From positions 158,156-222,155 of the forward strand of contig DYKI01000001.1 of assembly GCA_020722705.1 (NCBI GenBank): DNA of 64,000 nucleotides, in the 5' to 3' direction. This DNA comes from Chthonomonas calidirosea (GTDB lineage: Bacteria; Armatimonadota; Chthonomonadetes; Chthonomonadales; CAJBBX01). The position numbers and the translations under genes are program-made. A model generated the notes under the pieces. That model worked only from the letters and a program-made list of their open reading frames with translations. It ran no database searches and was not told the DNA's origin. Shown here in pieces: positions 8,410-17,153 of this stretch (the stretch's first letter is position 1; each line of letters begins with the position of its first letter).

Positions 8410-10416
8410 ATGCCCGAGAATCCCCAGTCAGAGAGCGCTCCTGCCAATGCCCGTCCCCCAGTGACGCTTGCCGGGATATTCGGTCCGGAAGGGCGTCTGA
8501 AGGACCACCTCAGCGAGTTCGAGTACAGGCCCCAGCAGTTGGAGGCAGCCGAGTGCATTGCCCATGCGCTCGAGCAGAACCGGACATGCATCATCGAGGC
8601 CGGAACAGGCGTCGGCAAGTCGCTTGCCTATCTGGCCCCAGTGGCGCTGGCGCTCGCTGACAACCGCAAAGCCGTCATCTCAACCTACACAATCAACCTT
8701 CAGGAACAGCTCGTCCTGAAGGACATTCCGACCCTTATGGCCATACTGCCCGAACTGAGCATCCGCCCGTGCCTCATCAAAGGCAAGGGCAACTACCTCT
8801 GCAAGCAGGATTTCGACCAGGCGCTCGGAGACCTGTTCCACACGGCGGAACCCATGTTCGGTCGGCTGAGGTCCTGGGTGGCGCGCACGAAAACCGGCGA
8901 CAAAGCGGAACTCCCATTTGACTATCCCCACTGGAACGAGATCGCGTGCAACAACGACACATGCCGGGCTCGCGAATGCCGGTACTTCGATGTCTGCCAC
9001 TACTACCAGGTGCGCAAGAGAGCCGCAGCGAGCAACCTGATCGTTGTCAACCATGCCCTGTTGCTCACCGACCTGATCGCAGCCGAGGCGTCCGAAGACG
9101 GCATGGGTGTGTTGCCGCAATATGACATTCTGGTTGTGGATGAAGCCCATCATCTAGAGGATGCGGCGACAAGTACCCTCGAGACCGTCCTCGGTGATTG
9201 GGAACTCCCGACTCTGGCTGATCGGATTCGCCGGTCACTGGCGGGTCAGGGCCTTGCCGACTGCTGCGAGCGCATTGAGGGCATCAGCGCATCCATCTTC
9301 GACAGGCTGCGCAACAGAGGCAGCGAGTTCACGATCTCCGACCGCCTCGACGCATCCGAGTGGTCCAAGATCGTGCAGAGCTGCGATGCTGCGGCGGCCG
9401 AGTTGCGCACTGCCGCGCTCGAAATCCAGGCCGTCTCCACAGACGCCGAGGACGAAGACAAAGAGCGCCTCCTGGGTCTCTCCCGGGCCGCCGGCCGCCT
9501 CGCCGAGGCGGTGTCCATCATCAAGCGCGACCCTCAGGCAGAGTTGGTGAAGTGGTGCGAAGCGTCGCCCCGCCAGAGCAGGCGAGGAAGGGCATCAAGT
9601 CAGCGCGTTGTCATTCACGATACGCCCATCACGGTTGCCGATCTGCTGTGGGACAAGCTGTGGAGCCGCACGCAGCGCTCCGTTCTGACTTCTGCGACGC
9701 TCGCCACAAGCGGCGGCTTTGGATACCTCCGCTCAAGGTTAGGCATTCGATCACAGCCAGACGAACGGCTGATCGGCTCTCCGTTCGATTTTGCCAACCA
9801 GGCCATGCTCTACGTACCTGCGCATCTTCCCCCTCCGGACCGCGAGGCAAGCCCTGAGTACTATGACGCCATCGCCGACGAGATCGCCCGTATCGTCGAG
9901 ATGTCGCAAGGCCGCGCCTTTCTGCTGTTCACCTCGCGCCGAGCGCTGGACGAGGCACACACCCGCCTGCTGGCTCGGGTTCCGTTTCCGCTCTTTCGTC
10001 AGGGCGACATGCCGCCTCAAAAGCTGCTGAAGGCGTACCTTGAGAGTGAAAACGGCTGCCTCCTCGGCAACCAGACGTTCTGGGAGGGGGTTGACGTCCC
10101 CGGCACGGCCCTCAGTGTGGTGATCATTGACAGAATCCCATTCGCCGTACCCGACTCGCCGATCACCAAGGCACGCACGGATGCCATCAAAGCCGCCGGC
10201 GGAAACTGGTTTGCCGACTACAGCATCCCGCAGGCCCAGATACGTTTGAAGCAGGGCTTCGGGCGTCTCATCCGATCCCGAACAGATCGCGGGATTGTGT
10301 GCATCCTTGACACGCGCCTGCTCACGCGATGGTACGGCGCAGAGTTCATCCGTTTCTTGCCTCCGGCTTCCCGTGCAAGTCTCTGGCCCCGCGTTCAGAG
10401 GTTTTGGAACCTGTGA
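8410..10416 (+). CDS. dinG: DinG-family ATP-dependent DNA helicase
   Basis: This is a 668-residue superfamily 2 helicase of the DinG/XPD type. Walker A (EAGTGVGKS) lies around residues 63-71 and the DEAH box (VVDEAHH) around 242-248. Between them are clustered cysteines (NYLCKQDF, CNNDTCRARECRYFDVC) expected to bind the 4Fe-4S cluster. The late motif QGFGRLIRSRTDRG is motif VI. DinG enzymes are 5'-3' helicases acting on R-loops, forks and damaged DNA. The track also offers ATG 8386, but 8410 is preceded by less overlap. The stop overlaps the GTG of the SprT-like gene by 4 nt, indicating coupled translation. Confidence 0.9.
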   Translation: MPENPQSESAPANARPPVTLAGIFGPEGRLKDHLSEFEYRPQQLEAAECIAHALEQNRTCIIEAGTGVGKSLAYLAPVALALADNRKAVISTYTINLQEQLVLKDIPTLMAILPELSIRPCLIKGKGNYLCKQDFDQALGDLFHTAEPMFGRLRSWVARTKTGDKAELPFDYPHWNEIACNNDTCRARECRYFDVCHYYQVRKRAAASNLIVVNHALLLTDLIAAEASEDGMGVLPQYDILVVDEAHHLEDAATSTLETVLGDWELPTLADRIRRSLAGQGLADCCERIEGISASIFDRLRNRGSEFTISDRLDASEWSKIVQSCDAAAAELRTAALEIQAVSTDAEDEDKERLLGLSRAAGRLAEAVSIIKRDPQAELVKWCEASPRQSRRGRASSQRVVIHDTPITVADLLWDKLWSRTQRSVLTSATLATSGGFGYLRSRLGIRSQPDERLIGSPFDFANQAMLYVPAHLPPPDREASPEYYDAIADEIARIVEMSQGRAFLLFTSRRALDEAHTRLLARVPFPLFRQGDMPPQKLLKAYLESENGCLLGNQTFWEGVDVPGTALSVVIIDRIPFAVPDSPITKARTDAIKAAGGNWFADYSIPQAQIRLKQGFGRLIRSRTDRGIVCILDTRLLTRWYGAEFIRFLPPASRASLWPRVQRFWNL

Positions 10417-11261
10417 GCGACCACAAGGCCCGCAAGGCCAGTGCCGATGACTTGTTGGCCGAGACGCTGTCGCGAATGCTATCCGAGCACTTCACCGACA
10501 TACCCAACCCGGAGGAGATCGAAGTCGGCGTCGGGCGGCGTTCACGCCGCAGGCTCGGAACGGTGCGCAGAGGCCCGAATGGACCCTCAATCACGATCAA
10601 CCCCCTGCTGCTCCTCGATGGCGTGCCCGAATATGTCCTTGATGCGACCATGGCCCACGAGCTGTGCCACGTTGTCCACGGATATGGAACGCTTCACCGG
10701 CCCAAGCACCCCCCTCACCGTGGCGGACGCGTGACCGCTGAGCTGCGTGCGCGCGGGCTTCACGCCATGACCGATCGCGCCGACGCATGGATACGCAGCC
10801 AGTGGACGAACTGGTATGAGACACACGCCGCTGACCTTGCAGCCGCCCGAACAGCCCGGCTTGAGGAGCGCGCTCAGATGTGGCGCGCCTTCCTCGGGCA
10901 GCCGGGTGTCCGATCGGCACAGGACCTGTACCGCTGGTCGGATGCTCTGGCCCTCCGTCTGTCTGTTCAACCCATCCGCGGCGTCGAATGGCTCCATGCC
11001 GGCACCCGGCAGCGCCGCCTGTCGTATTGCCGGACCCGAGACTGGATCGTCCTGCTGCATGGTGTGCTGGCCCACGCTAGTGTCCCCGAATCCGTCCTTC
11101 GGTACGAGCTGGCCGCCTGGCTTCAGTACTTGACCACACGGCACGATCGCGGCACACACTTCTCGATCGAGCAGGCGATGTCGGAGCATGAGATCGCCGA
11201 AGCGCAGCACTGGCGACGGTATTGCTGGAGCCGTTTCCGGACGAAGCATTCACCCGGATGA
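10413..11261 (+). CDS. SprT-like zinc metalloprotease-domain protein
   Basis: From GTG 10413 the protein has 282 residues. It contains a zinc-protease motif HELCH at residues 82-86, preceded by ITINPLLLLDGVPEYVLDATMA and followed by HPPHRGG, an arrangement like SprT/Spartan-type peptidases (INP-strand, HExxH, third ligand downstream). The C-terminal 150 residues are unassigned but contain a second partly similar stretch (IVLLHGVLAHASVPESVLRYELAAWL). The frame upstream of 10413 is a shadow of dinG; GTGA overlap with dinG shows coupling. SprT-like enzymes are implicated in DNA-protein-crosslink or protein quality control; a role alongside DinG is inferred only from position. Confidence 0.7.
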   Translation: MSDHKARKASADDLLAETLSRMLSEHFTDIPNPEEIEVGVGRRSRRRLGTVRRGPNGPSITINPLLLLDGVPEYVLDATMAHELCHVVHGYGTLHRPKHPPHRGGRVTAELRARGLHAMTDRADAWIRSQWTNWYETHAADLAAARTARLEERAQMWRAFLGQPGVRSAQDLYRWSDALALRLSVQPIRGVEWLHAGTRQRRLSYCRTRDWIVLLHGVLAHASVPESVLRYELAAWLQYLTTRHDRGTHFSIEQAMSEHEIAEAQHWRRYCWSRFRTKHSPG

Positions 11262-11349
11262 CATTCCGGATTCCGCGGCCTGCTGCGAGTAATGCACCAC
11301 AATGGGCGGCCCGCTCGATTGCATGGCGCCGCATCATGGAGGAGAGGAG

Positions 11350-11985
11350 ATGAGCGACCCAAACGATCAGGACGTTTCGGCACCGGAGTTGTCACCGAAC
11401 AATGTGCGAACAGACCTCGTGGCGGAGAATGCCGCAAAGCCTTCGACACCCAGCGCGACCGTGGCTGATACAGGCGTACGCAGGATGCCCGATCACGTTC
11501 GTCGCCGCCTGATCACCCTGCGCGACGGGCAGATGTACTTGCCAAGCGCCTACCGGGTGGTGTGGTTTCGTGAGGACCATCCGGATTGGGCCATCATCAC
11601 CGAGTTGATCGAGGGCGGTCAGCAGGCAGGATGGGCGACAGTTCGAGCGAGCGTCATCACAGACAACGGCCGGGTCATCGCGACCGGTATGAAGACCGAG
11701 AGCAAGGGCGATTTCCCCGGCGGCTGGGTTGAGAAGGCGGAAACCGGGGCGGTTGGACGCGCGCTTGCGCTCGCTGGATATGGCACGCAGTTCGCGCCTG
11801 ATCTCGACGATGCGGACGCTCCCCATGCGCCCGAGCCTCACCGCCCGAGTCAGCCGCGATCTTCAGGCGCATCTCAGAAGCGGCCTATTCGCCAGGAAAC
11901 CCGCATCTGGGCAGGTCCGGGCCAGTGTCCGGGCTGCCATGCGCCCGCGGGCAAGCCGCACAGCACCTCTTGTCCGGGGAGTTGA
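11350..11985 (+). CDS. Rad52/annealing-type conserved protein with C-terminal Cys cluster
   Basis: This 211-residue protein begins at ATG 11350 right after a strong GGAGAGGAG ribosome-binding site, so the longer track start is rejected. The core contains YRVVWFREDHPDW, ATVRASVITDNGRVIATGMKTE, then WVEKAETGAVGRALALAGYGTQFA. The last block (AET.A.GRALA..GYG) is the signature I associate with Rad52/DdrA/ERF-like single-strand annealing proteins and their phage-type relatives. The C-terminus is a short linker and a CPGC...SCPG segment that could bind zinc. It lies 88 nt after the SprT-like gene on the same strand. Function as an annealing protein is a motif-based suggestion. Confidence 0.55.
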   Translation: MSDPNDQDVSAPELSPNNVRTDLVAENAAKPSTPSATVADTGVRRMPDHVRRRLITLRDGQMYLPSAYRVVWFREDHPDWAIITELIEGGQQAGWATVRASVITDNGRVIATGMKTESKGDFPGGWVEKAETGAVGRALALAGYGTQFAPDLDDADAPHAPEPHRPSQPRSSGASQKRPIRQETRIWAGPGQCPGCHAPAGKPHSTSCPGS

Positions 11986-12034
11986 CCATACCCGGTGAGT
12001 GAGTCGGCAGCGCACCGAAACCCAGCACCGATGG

Positions 12035-12070
12035 CCGGGCGGAGCGATTACGTGACGATTCTCCGCCCGG
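12035..12070. terminator. Hairpin at the convergent 3' ends of the Rad52-like gene and purA
   Basis: A perfect 10-bp inverted repeat, CCGGGCGGAG and CTCCGCCCGG, is separated by 16 nt. It straddles the purA stop codon, so part of it is coding. It has no clear T-run on either side. Its place between two convergent genes suggests a bidirectional terminator or mRNA end-protecting structure. Confidence 0.4.
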
Positions 12071-13340
12071 GCAGTCTGATCATCTGCTCTCGACCGGGAC
12101 CGACCGAGACTGCCCATACCGGAATGCCAATCAGCTCTTCGACGCGCGCCACGTAAGCCCGACACGGCTCGGGAAGCTCGTCAAAACTGGACACGCTGGT
12201 GATGTCCTCGCTCCATCCCGCGAGTTCCTCGTAGACAGGCCGTACGTCTTCGCGTGCGGCCAGATCGTACGGCAGATCGTCGGTCTCGAGCCCGCCCATT
12301 CGGTACTTGGTGGCGATCCGGACCGTGTCGAGACCTGACAGCACGTCAAGATGCCCCAGCATGAGCGTCCGCAAGCCGTTGTGCATCGCTGAGTACCGAA
12401 GCACGACCGTGTCAAGCCACCCGCACCTGCGCGGCCGCCCGGTCGTGGTGCCGTATTCCCTGCCCCGCTCCCGGATGTGGTCACCGATGGAGTCGGTCAG
12501 TTCTGTTGGGAAGGCGCCGGCTCCAACCCGCGTCGTGTAGCACTTGGCGACTCCAACAACGCTGTCAATCGAGCAAGGACCGACACCCGTACCGACGCAG
12601 GCAGCCCCAGCGACCGGATGAGATGAGGTCACATAGGGATAAGTGCCCGTGTCCAGGTCGAGCATGGTGCCCTGGGCGCCTTCGAAGACGACACCCTTTG
12701 GACCCCGCGCGGCTGCAGCCACCAGTGGGGCCGTGTCACATACGAACGCCGAGAGTTCCTTCGCATACGCATCGTACTCGGTGATGATTGCTGGAATGTC
12801 CAGGGGCTCATGGCCGTAGAGCTTTGTCAGCAGCTCGTTGGCAGCCTCAAGCCGGACACGCATCGCATCGGCGCGGCGGCCGTCGTCCACGAACTCACCC
12901 ATGCGCAGGCCTCGCCGCGCGGCCTTGTCTGCATACGCAGGACCGATCCCCTGCCCTGTTGTCCCGATAGCCGATCTCCGACGCGATCGCTCCTCGAGAC
13001 CATCAATCAGGCGATGATACGGCAGGATGACATGAGCTTGACCGGACACGCGGAGGTTGCTGACCGCAACGCCGCGCATGGTCAGGTCTCTGATCTCGCG
13101 TACCAGGATGGAGGGATCAACGACCACGCCCGCCGAGATGACGCAAGTCACGCCGGCGTGGAGGATGCCGGAAGGTACCAGATGCAGCTTGAAAACCTCG
13201 CCCCCTGCAGTGACAGTATGACCGGCATTGCTTCCGCCGCCATAGCGAACCACCGCATCTGCGCGCTCGGCAAGGTAGTCCACCACCTTGCCTTTGGCCT
13301 CATCGCCCCATTGCGCGCCGACAACCACGACGTTGGGCAT
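12048..13340 (-). CDS. purA: Adenylosuccinate synthetase (PurA)
   Basis: PurA condenses IMP and aspartate with GTP to adenylosuccinate, the first committed step to AMP, in the cytoplasm. The 430-residue protein starts PNVVVVGAQWGDEAKGKVVDYLAE (GTP-binding N-terminus; the usual GDEGKGK reads GDEAKGK here) and contains GNAGHT, IGTTGQGIGPAYADKAARRGLRMG and TTTGRPRRCGWLD, all diagnostic. ATG 13340 is chosen over the track start because GGGGAGG lies just upstream with good spacing. It stands alone on the minus strand between convergent and divergent neighbours, with its own consensus promoter and a palindrome in the leader. Confidence 0.95.
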   Translation of the reverse strand: MPNVVVVGAQWGDEAKGKVVDYLAERADAVVRYGGGSNAGHTVTAGGEVFKLHLVPSGILHAGVTCVISAGVVVDPSILVREIRDLTMRGVAVSNLRVSGQAHVILPYHRLIDGLEERSRRRSAIGTTGQGIGPAYADKAARRGLRMGEFVDDGRRADAMRVRLEAANELLTKLYGHEPLDIPAIITEYDAYAKELSAFVCDTAPLVAAAARGPKGVVFEGAQGTMLDLDTGTYPYVTSSHPVAGAACVGTGVGPCSIDSVVGVAKCYTTRVGAGAFPTELTDSIGDHIRERGREYGTTTGRPRRCGWLDTVVLRYSAMHNGLRTLMLGHLDVLSGLDTVRIATKYRMGGLETDDLPYDLAAREDVRPVYEELAGWSEDITSVSSFDELPEPCRAYVARVEELIGIPVWAVSVGPGREQMIRLPGRRIVT

Positions 13341-13361
13341 CTCGCACCTCCCCAAAGTACA

Positions 13362-13385
13362 AATGGATAGCTGACGCTATCCATT
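13362..13385. promoter_or_regulatory. Perfect palindrome in the purA leader
   Basis: AATGGATAGC and GCTATCCATT form a perfect 10-bp inverted repeat with a 4-nt centre (TGAC). It sits in the purA 5' leader between the promoter and the ribosome-binding site. It could be an operator for a dimeric repressor or an RNA hairpin controlling purA. Confidence 0.5.
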
Positions 13386-13411
13386 CATCGCGCGAGCTAT
13401 TCACTTAAGCC

Positions 13412-13441
13412 ATTATGTCCGTTCCAGCCCAGCCATGTCAA
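13412..13441 (-). promoter_or_regulatory. Sigma-70-type promoter of purA
   Basis: Reading the minus strand, TTGACA (13436-13441) is followed after 18 nt by CATAAT (13412-13417). This is an excellent match to the primary-sigma consensus, 70-100 nt upstream of the purA start. The same 131-nt region also separates purA from the divergent ABC-F gene. Confidence 0.65.
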
Positions 13442-13471
13442 CGCAAGCTGCAAAGGTAGAATACGGCAGCC

Positions 13472-15382
13472 ATGAGCTTACTGATTGCACGCGGTGTAGA
13501 GAAGTCATTCGGGGCACTGACGCTCTTCCATAACCTCTCCATGCGCCTCGAATGGGGCCAGCGCGTCGGCCTTGTGGGTCCAAACGGCTCCGGCAAGACG
13601 ACGCTCCTGCGCATGATCGTCGGTGACCTCGAACCGGACCGAGGGGTCATCACGCGGGCCAAGGGTCTTCGATGCGGATACCTCCGTCAGGAACAGCTTG
13701 TCGCCTCCGATCGAACGGTCTATGAGGAAGCCGAAGCGGCCTTCGCGCCAGTGCTCGCCATGCAGGCACGCATGGCCGAACTGGAGGCGCTGATCAGTTC
13801 CGGTGACGAAGCGATTCTGAAGGATCTGATGGATGAGTACGGCACCATGCGCGATCGCTTCGAGGCCATGGGCGGCTATGACTCACTGCGGGACATCCGT
13901 CGGGTCCTTAGCCAACTCGGTTTCGCTGAGTCCGACCTTGCGCGCCCCACCTGCGAACTGTCGGGCGGGCAGAAAACGCGCTTGGCCCTCGCCAGGCTGC
14001 TGTTGTCCGGTCCGGACATACTCCTGCTCGACGAACCAACGAACCACCTTGACCTCGCTGCCACCGAGTGGCTCGAAGGGTTCCTGAGCTCGTTCGGCGG
14101 CGCTCTCATCCTGGTGTCGCATGATCGCCGGTTCCTTGATGCTGTTGTCACCTCCATCGCTGAGGTGGATCGAGAGCAGTTGACCTTCTACCGCGGAGGC
14201 TTTTCCGCCTATTGGGCCGAACGTGAGCGCCGTGTCGAGCAGGCGGCGCTGGACACCCAGCGACGCGACGAGGAGATACGAAGGCTTGAGGACTTCTGGC
14301 GGCGCAACAAAGCAGGCCAGAACCGCAACATGGCATGGTCGCGTCTGAAAGCCGCTGAGCGCCTCCGACAAGAGGCGGTCCGCGGGCCGCAGGAGCATGC
14401 TCGGATCCATGCGGCTCTTTCCTCAGGACGACGGAGCGGCAACGAGGTGGTCATTGCCGAAAGGCTGACCAAGCGGTTTGGGGAGAGAACCTTGTTCTCC
14501 GACCTGACCCTCCTTGTGACCCGAGGACAGCGAGTGGGCATCGTTGGCCCCAACGGGTCAGGGAAGTCAACGTTGCTTCGGATTGTCATTGGAGAGGAGC
14601 CTCCTACCTCGGGACGCATCAGGCTCGGCGCATCCGTAACGGTAGGTTACTTTGCCCAGGAGGCTTCCGGTCTCGATCCTGATCTGACGGTGCTTGAGTC
14701 CTTGATGTCCGTCCGCGAGATGCTGCCCGGCGAGGCGAGGTCTTTCCTCGCGCGTTTCCTCTTCACGGGCGACGACGTATTCCGGAAGATCAGCGTCCTG
14801 TCGGGAGGTGAGAAGAACCGGCTGATGTTGGCGCAGCTCGTACTCGAAAGACCAAATCTGCTCGTGCTTGATGAGCCGACCAACCACCTCGATCTGATCG
14901 CTCGTGACGCCCTCGCTCGGATGTTGCGCGAGTTTGACGGAACCATGCTGCTGGCTTCACACGACCGGTATCTGCTTGACGAAACCACGACGCACACCTT
15001 GGAAATCGCCGGAGGGCACGCACAGATTCACGACGGCTCGTACTCCGTCGCCAAGCGCGAGGCATCGAAACGGTCAATCGCGCAGCCGATGGCCAAAGCG
15101 ACCTCCCGCAGCGACGCCGATCGGGCGAAACCACGGAACTCCTTCGAACTGGCACGGGCCAGAAAGAAGGCGGCGCGAGCCGTACAGGACGCCGAAGAAC
15201 GGGTCACCGAGATCGAGGACTGGCTGCAGCGCATCGAAGAGTGTCTTTCGTATCCGTCGCCCAGCGACGACGTTGTGCGCCTTGCCCATGACCACGCCCA
15301 GGCACAGGCCGATCTTGAGACGGCGATGCGACAATGGGAAGCTGCTGTGGCCGAGGCCGAGGACCTGGGTATTCCTCCGTAG
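13472..15382 (+). CDS. ABC-F family ATPase
   Basis: This 636-residue soluble protein has two tandem ABC ATPase domains and no membrane segments, the ABC-F architecture. Walker A motifs are GPNGSGKTT (about 36-44) and GPNGSGKST (about 358-366); signature motifs are LSGGQKTRLALARLLL (about 163) and LSGGEKNRLMLAQLVL (about 442); both are followed by LLDEPTNHLDL / VLDEPTNHLDL. An inter-domain linker rich in Arg/Glu follows the first domain, and the C-terminal 90 residues are a charged coiled coil like the Uup/ABC-F C-terminal domain. ABC-F proteins act on ribosomes, relieving stalls or protecting against antibiotics; which subtype this is cannot be told. Confidence 0.9.
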   Translation: MSLLIARGVEKSFGALTLFHNLSMRLEWGQRVGLVGPNGSGKTTLLRMIVGDLEPDRGVITRAKGLRCGYLRQEQLVASDRTVYEEAEAAFAPVLAMQARMAELEALISSGDEAILKDLMDEYGTMRDRFEAMGGYDSLRDIRRVLSQLGFAESDLARPTCELSGGQKTRLALARLLLSGPDILLLDEPTNHLDLAATEWLEGFLSSFGGALILVSHDRRFLDAVVTSIAEVDREQLTFYRGGFSAYWAERERRVEQAALDTQRRDEEIRRLEDFWRRNKAGQNRNMAWSRLKAAERLRQEAVRGPQEHARIHAALSSGRRSGNEVVIAERLTKRFGERTLFSDLTLLVTRGQRVGIVGPNGSGKSTLLRIVIGEEPPTSGRIRLGASVTVGYFAQEASGLDPDLTVLESLMSVREMLPGEARSFLARFLFTGDDVFRKISVLSGGEKNRLMLAQLVLERPNLLVLDEPTNHLDLIARDALARMLREFDGTMLLASHDRYLLDETTTHTLEIAGGHAQIHDGSYSVAKREASKRSIAQPMAKATSRSDADRAKPRNSFELARARKKAARAVQDAEERVTEIEDWLQRIEECLSYPSPSDDVVRLAHDHAQAQADLETAMRQWEAAVAEAEDLGIPP

Positions 15383-15421
15383 AGGCAGGCCGCTCGGACT
15401 GCCGATCTACTCCCCGGCGCG

Positions 15422-15450
15422 TTGACATAGGTACGTTATCATGGGATAAT
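15422..15450 (+). promoter_or_regulatory. Sigma-70-type promoter upstream of pspA-like gene
   Basis: TTGACA at 15422-15427 and GATAAT at 15445-15450 are separated by exactly 17 nt, a near-perfect primary-sigma promoter. It lies about 73 nt upstream of the PspA start and no sigma-54 site (GG-N10-GC) is evident, so control appears to differ from enterobacterial psp operons. Confidence 0.75.
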
Positions 15451-15522
15451 ACGCTTCGGCTTCCTGCAGGGAAGTGTGTTTTTGTTCGCCCTTATCTTCG
15501 GTCGCCTGGAAAGAGGTCCAAA

Positions 15523-16284
15523 ATGCTAAGACGGATCTTCCGCTATCTGCGCGCGCTTATCATGGGTAAGCTCGACCAACTCGAGGACCCACAGGTGATC
15601 ATTGATGAGTCGCTCCGCGAGATGCGCGAGACTCAGATCAAGAACCGCGAGCGGGCCGTCCAGGCCATCACCCAGAAGAACAACCTGCAGAAGCTGGTTG
15701 ACGACGAGGAGCGCGCAGCTCGCAACCTCGAGGCGAAGGCCGCGCTCGCCCTGCAGCAAGGCAATCGCGAGTTGGCCAAGTCTCTCCTGAGACAGCAAGC
15801 ACAGCATCTCAAGGCCCTCGAACAGATGCGCGTGTCACTCAAGCAGGCCGAGGAAACATCGCAGGCCGTCAAGCTTGCCATTCAACGGGACGAAGAACGG
15901 GTCCGGCAGAAGATGGCCGAGGCATTGGCGCTCAAGGCCCACATGAAGCAGGCCGAGATCCAGATCGCCATCAACAAGGCGCTCGACGGCATGCAGATGG
16001 ACGATGCCACACAGAGCTGGGATCGTGCGGAGGAGAGGATTCGCAACATGCAGTCGGAGGCGGCAGCCCGAGCCGAGATCGCCAGCACGAGTATGGCCAA
16101 CAAGCTTGCCACTCTTGAGGATCAGCAGGTGGACGCCGAATCGGATCGTATGTTGGCCGAGCTTGAGGCGAAACTCGGCCTCGCCGGCGCTCCCGCATCG
16201 CCTTCGCAGCCTGTTTCTGTGGATGCAACCGAAGATGACGTTGACCGCCAGCTTCGCGAGCTCGAGCAGAAGCTCGCACGCTAG
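15523..16284 (+). CDS. pspA: PspA/IM30 family membrane-stress protein
   Basis: This 253-residue, almost fully helical protein belongs to the PspA/Vipp1 (IM30, ESCRT-III-like) family. The diagnostic start MLRRIFRYLRALIMGKLDQLEDPQVIIDESLREM is followed by long charged coiled-coil helices rich in Gln, Ala, Glu and Lys. PspA proteins bind the inner face of the cytoplasmic membrane and assemble into rods or rings that preserve membrane integrity. The track ORF begins at 15334, but ATG 15523 carries the amphipathic N-terminus. It is the first gene of an operon with a two-helix membrane protein and a J-like protein, behind a consensus promoter. Confidence 0.88.
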   Translation: MLRRIFRYLRALIMGKLDQLEDPQVIIDESLREMRETQIKNRERAVQAITQKNNLQKLVDDEERAARNLEAKAALALQQGNRELAKSLLRQQAQHLKALEQMRVSLKQAEETSQAVKLAIQRDEERVRQKMAEALALKAHMKQAEIQIAINKALDGMQMDDATQSWDRAEERIRNMQSEAAARAEIASTSMANKLATLEDQQVDAESDRMLAELEAKLGLAGAPASPSQPVSVDATEDDVDRQLRELEQKLAR

Positions 16285-16301
16285 CTTGCGACTTGCTCCG
16301 C

Positions 16302-17153
16302 ATGGGTGACCTGTCTGCCGGCCAGCGTTTTCTCTACGTCGCGCGGCGCGTCTTTACGTCACCTCTGGCGCTTCTGACGTGGCTGGCCGCCATTGCAGTT
16401 TCCGCCACGCTGGGGTGGTCATCCATCCCGTTCGCCGCCGCCATAGTGATCCAAGGTGCCCTCCTGTTCTGGCGTCTCAATGATTCGGACTACCTGCATC
16501 GCCTGTTCGCCGACCGCGAGGCTCGCGAGCAGACGCTTGCGGATACCGACATCGAAGCGTCCCTCGAAAAGATGGACTTCGAAACCCGCCAGCGGATCCG
16601 CTATGTCGTGCAGCTCCAAAAGGACATCACTCGCGAAGCTCGCGCCACAGACGTTGAGCCTTACGCCCGCGCCGAGCTGGATCGCATCGCATCGAAGCTC
16701 CCCGCGCTCGTTCAGCAAGCCATACGCATGGCCAGCCGGAAGCAGCATCTCGCCAAGTACCTGCAGCACGTTGACGAGCGCGCCCTGCGTGCCTACGCGG
16801 AGAACCTGCGGTCACGAATCGAAGCGACAACCGATCCCGTCTCGAAGGCGCAGTATGAACAGGCGCTGCGGGCTCGCGAGGCCGAGCTCGGAACCTACCA
16901 GGCGATCGCCCAGGCGTCCGGCAGGATTGACAGTCAACTGGAGAACGTCGAGGCCACGTTCGCAAGTTGGAAGGCCAAAGTCATACGCCTCAAGACGGTG
17001 GACATCGGTAACGTGGCCTCGTTCAGCGAGGGGCTGGTGCATGAGCTTGACAGCCTCGGGCGCGAGATCGAGCTTCTCGACTCGAGCGTCATGGAGGCGC
17101 TCGGCCCCGAAACGTCCGTTCCCATCGAGCAGAGGGTGGGCAGCAACACATGA
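16302..17153 (+). CDS. Membrane-anchored coiled-coil protein, PspA operon
   Basis: The 283-residue product (from ATG 16302; TTG 16293 also possible) has a hydrophobic N-terminal part with two adjacent membrane segments (about residues 15-50: LLTWLAAIAVSATLGW and PFAAAIVIQGALLFW). A long soluble region follows, predicted helical and charged (EASLEKMDFETRQRIRYVVQLQKDI, LRSRIEATTDPVSKAQYEQALRAREAEL). I recognise no named domain. It starts 18 nt after pspA and its stop overlaps the next start (ATGA), so it is probably a membrane partner or tether for the PspA-like protein. That role is inferred from position only. Confidence 0.7.
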   Translation: MGDLSAGQRFLYVARRVFTSPLALLTWLAAIAVSATLGWSSIPFAAAIVIQGALLFWRLNDSDYLHRLFADREAREQTLADTDIEASLEKMDFETRQRIRYVVQLQKDITREARATDVEPYARAELDRIASKLPALVQQAIRMASRKQHLAKYLQHVDERALRAYAENLRSRIEATTDPVSKAQYEQALRAREAELGTYQAIAQASGRIDSQLENVEATFASWKAKVIRLKTVDIGNVASFSEGLVHELDSLGREIELLDSSVMEALGPETSVPIEQRVGSNT

